This document shows positions 56,431 to 60,000 of a stretch of DNA of 60,000 bases, piece by piece. Where the stretch lies: positions 13,056,922 through 13,116,921 of the forward strand of contig NC_092678.1 in assembly GCF_964355755.1 (NCBI RefSeq). The letters run 5' to 3'. The notes beneath the pieces are model-generated. The model worked only from the letters and a program-made list of their open reading frames with translations, was not told the DNA's origin and ran no database searches. The translations under genes and the position numbers were made by a program. Origin of the DNA: Antedon mediterranea (lineage: Eukaryota > Echinodermata > Crinoidea > Comatulida > Antedonidae). Every line of letters begins with the position of its first letter. Within the stretch, counting starts at the first letter, position 1.

Positions 56431-57600
56431 GTAACATACGATAATAGGTATAGGCTATTATGCCGGTATTAAAAAACACTATCGGTTCCAGCAAACATCT
56501 CTATTATATTGATGACGCCTCATTCATATTTAGTATTACTTATTTATAATTATTTATTGCGAATTTTAAAAGCAGTTATTGAATGAATGAAAAAATAAAT
56601 GAAGACATGTCATGAACAACATGTGTTTGTAGAAACAATTATGACATCATAATAACCGATTGCTGACCCTTCTTTCACACGTTATGTTAACAGCCAGTAA
56701 CCCTTCAGGAGGTCAAACTTACTGTCAAACTTAGCACTAGCCACATGATCATTACAGTTCTCTATCCTCGGTATGAGATATGAATCTGTAGTAGATATTA
56801 ACCTTCCGATAATCAGTGCAAAAACGATAAGATTTATCTTGCGTTGGAAGTTATACGAATACACATGGAAAATTCCAAGCACTGCAACTAGGCTCTATGA
56901 TATAATTTCTAATCATACCGTCACTCGTCACACGAACCGGCGAATCGTCATTTTGGCGCGAAATTGTTGTAGGTATATTTCGAAAGTATTTATACTAAAG
57001 AACAATTGATGCAAATATCAACTGCCCATCTTATTTCATTAATTAATTATTTTTATCATAATTTGGCGATAATATGATATTATAATTATTCGTCACACGA
57101 TCGATTCGTCACTTCGTGGGAAGAAAACGCGCATCGCGCAAACTGTTTTTACGCGCCTCAATAAACGACGAATATGCGATTCGTCACTAAAACTGATTTA
57201 TGTGGTTATTAATAAATTATTTAGTAAGCTAATTATATAAATACATTTCAGGCAATTTAATGCCACGGTTCGATGTTTGTTCTTTCGTACGTTCTCGCAC
57301 CCGATTCTATAGCTGTTAGTACACTCATTGTGGAAGACTGTCGACAGTCTGCCAGAGACCTGTCTGAATGTATTAAGTAGGCCTACTTTTAATACACGAT
57401 ATCGCTGTCATTAGGTTCCTATCTAGAGACAATTTGTAACGTTATAATATGTATTCAATATAAAATCCACTCGGCAACCAGAATAGTAGCAGGTTTATCG
57501 TATTGCCATGCACGAATGGATAGGCGTTTTCCTCCGCTTTTTGGCCTTCTAGTCTGTCAGTTATTGTTATTGATTATACGAATTACGTAATTAGTTTAGT
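56431..57600. other. Intron or flank of the ankyrin-repeat gene
   Basis: No third ankyrin exon recognised. AT-rich with one short GCGC-rich patch near 57128. Confidence 0.4.
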
Positions 57601-57639
57601 AGCTCAACTACATTTTTAGCATGGCGAACTCAATATCGT

Positions 57640-58200
57640 AGCTAGGCTAGGCCTACTACTATTCAAGTTAAGTACGAGTTGGCATGGTACGATTCGACCA
57701 GGGTACAACCACTAGCCTTACTAGAAGAACATAGGCTACAGGTCTGCGGGAATGGGAAATCTGGCCTAGCTAGGCATAGGCCTACATTGGGTACGCCCAA
57801 AAAAAGCCATCACATGAGCATATAAAGGCCGGCCTCGTAGAGCCAGCGGTGTTAGCCTACTACGCATCATTACTAGCTAGGCCTAGCCTATAGTTCATTT
57901 TAAATTAAGTAGACCCAGGGCTCCATTAATTTTGGTCGCGTTTTCGGCCTACTTTTCAGGAAATGTGAGGGGTGAGGTGGGTTAGCCCAGCTAGGCTAAC
58001 CTTACCTGTAAGTAGTATTCTAGCCCATCCATGATGGGTACGGGTTGGCATTGGTACGGGTTGACCTGAACAATATCCGTAATCTTCTAGATAGGGTGCT
58101 GGTAAACCCGCCGTACCCATACCATCCCAACTTAGCTAACTCGTACCCAAATAATTGGTAAACTCGTACCCTGGGCTAACCCGTACCTAAACCAACCCGT
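57640..58200. repeat. GGTACGAGTTGG-motif and TAGGCCTA-rich region
   Basis: Irregular copies of GGTACGAGTTGG/GGTACGGGTTGG in both orientations. The same motif recurs at 2725-2800 inside the MITE in ITIH intron 4. Confidence 0.55.
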
Positions 58201-58419
58201 ATGTAATATAAATTTACTTTTAAATATTTAGTTATGACATTTAAATATTTTAGGATTGTGCTGTTTATGATGAAAGTATTTGTAGTGTTTGGAATCCCTT
58301 GTAAAAGCCTGATTGTTGTTGGTAAATAATAGTTGTCAAGTGTTGTCAATAAGGATTAATGGATATGTAGTATTAAAGATGTTTAAACATATTTGGGAAC
58401 TGGAATGTCAAAATTGGCT

Positions 58420-59110
58420 CAACTATGAACTGAATGTACCCTTTAAATAATATCAGCTATAAAGTGAACCTAACCGTCTTAATGATCTAAACTATGAACT
58501 GAACCCTCTATATAATCTCAACTATCAACTGAACCTAACACTGTAATAGTTTTCTGGTTTGTTCCTTAATAATCTCACCTATGAACTGAACGTACCGTTT
58601 AAATAATCTCAGCTATGAAGTGAACCTAACCGTCTTAATGATCTAAACTATGAACTGAACCCTCTATATAATCTCAACTATCAACTGAACCTAACACTGT
58701 AAATAATAGCAACTATGAACTGAACCTCACCCTCTAAAAAATCTGAAACATCAACTGAACCTCACCCTCTAAATAATCTCAACTATGAACTGAACCCAAC
58801 CCTCTAAATATTCTCAACTATGAACTGAACCTAAACCTCTAAATAATCTCAACTACCAACTGAACCTAACCCTCCAAATAATCTAAACTATGAACTGAAC
58901 CTAACCCTTTAAATAATCACCACTATGAACTGAACCTTACCATTTAGAAAACCTCCACTGGGTCAACTAAACCTAACTATGAACTGAACCTAACCCTCTA
59001 AATAATCTCAACTATGAAATGAACCTAATCATTTAATAAACCTCCACTGTGTCAACTAAACCTTCTTTAAGTATCCTAACCTTCAAAATAATCTGAACTT
59101 AGAACTGACC
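58420..59110. repeat. 35-bp minisatellite, about 20 copies
   Basis: Unit AACTATGAACTGAACCTAAC then CCTCTAAATAATCTC, with frequent point changes. A longer block (near 58440-58520) is repeated at 58600-58690. Confidence 0.88.
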
Positions 59111-59119
59111 CTTTAAATA

Positions 59120-60000
59120 ATCATGTAAAATGCCTGACGTGTATACCCTTAAAAAAAACCATTAATCCTGACATAAACCGCCAAGATCTAACCACCCTCA
59201 TGTGAACCGCCTGACATGTATACCCATAAAAAAACATCACTCCAGATGTAAACCATCAAGATGTGACCACCTCATGTAAAATGCCTGACGTGTATAACCT
59301 AAAACAAAACATCACTCCAGATGTTAACCGCCAAGATCTAACCACCATCGTGTAAAACGCCTGACGTGTATAACCTAAAAAAAACAACACTTCAGATGCA
59401 AACCACCAAGATCTGACCACCCTAACTGGTCATGTAAAACGCCTGACGTGTATAACCTAAAAAAAACATCACTCCATATGTAAACCGCCAAGATGTAAAA
59501 CGCCTGATGTGTATAACCTTAAAAAAACATCACTCCAGATGTAAACCGCCAAGATCTAACCACCGTTATGTGAAACGCCTGACGTGTATACCCATAAAAA
59601 AAACATCACTCCAGATGTAAACCTCCAAGGTCTGACCACCCTCATGTAAAACCCCTGACATGTATACCCTAAAAAACATCACTCCAGATGTAAACCGCCA
59701 AGATCTGACCGCCGACATGTGAAACGCCAACGTGTATTACCTAAAAAAAAACCAATCCAGATGTAAACCGCCAAGAACACCCTCGTGTAAAACGCCTGAC
59801 GTGTATAACCTAAAAAAAAAAGTCACTCCAGTGTAAACCGCCAAGATGTAAAACGCTCCTGACATAAACCGCCAAGATCTAACCACCCTCATGTGAAATG
59901 CCTGACCCGTATACCCATAAAAAAAAATATCACTTCAGATGTAAACCGCCAAGATCTAACCACACTCATATAAAATGCCTGACATGTATACCTTTAAAAA
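59120..60000. repeat. ~75-bp satellite, about 12 copies, runs past the window end
   Basis: Unit CCGCCAAGATCTAACCACCC, TCATGTGAAACGCCTGACGT, GTATAACCTAAAAAAAACAT, CACTCCAGATGTAAA. Several copies have internal deletions. Confidence 0.9.

Overview
The window is AT-rich animal DNA: introns with GT/AG boundaries, large satellites and many transposons. It holds an inter-alpha-trypsin inhibitor heavy chain (ITIH)-like gene, mostly a deuterostome family, and many TAGGCCTA palindromes. An invertebrate deuterostome such as an echinoderm fits best; this assignment is tentative.

Region 1 (291-26812, + strand) is a complete ITIH-like gene. I resolve 20 coding exons that splice in frame to 989 residues: signal peptide, VIT domain, vWA domain with an intact MIDAS, a linker built from eight phase-1 microexons, and the ITIH C-terminal domain. 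Intron 10 (8347-18815) would be only 168 bp without a three-level transposon nest. A non-autonomous Helitron (8473-18773) contains a full-length L1/Tx1-like LINE (8860-17888). The LINE ORF2 is in turn split by a 2,991-bp tyrosine-recombinase retroelement of the DIRS/Ngaro/PAT type (11881-14871). Each level has a readable empty site. The LINE carries an extra 263-codon ORF between ORF1 and ORF2.

Region 2 (26813-33100) is intergenic: minisatellites, a TAGGCCTA-rich stretch, and a decayed LINE reverse-transcriptase tail on the minus strand.

Region 3 (33105-47851) is satellite DNA. A ~97-bp satellite occurs in opposite orientations on either side of a ~195-bp satellite that shows a higher-order repeat. 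The left arm is interrupted by a 1,500-bp terminal-inverted-repeat transposon and a hairpin-ended Helitron-like element. The right arm contains a second copy of the Helitron seen in the ITIH intron, here without the LINE.

Region 4 (47852-54670) has dispersed repeats: a GTCGGTCTGTCT element, a foldback, a Helitron-like remnant, a tRNA-derived SINE and a segmental duplication. Region 5 (54671-56430) is the start of an ankyrin-repeat gene that is incomplete at its 3' side. Region 6 (57600-60000) ends in two tandem arrays, the second running off the window.
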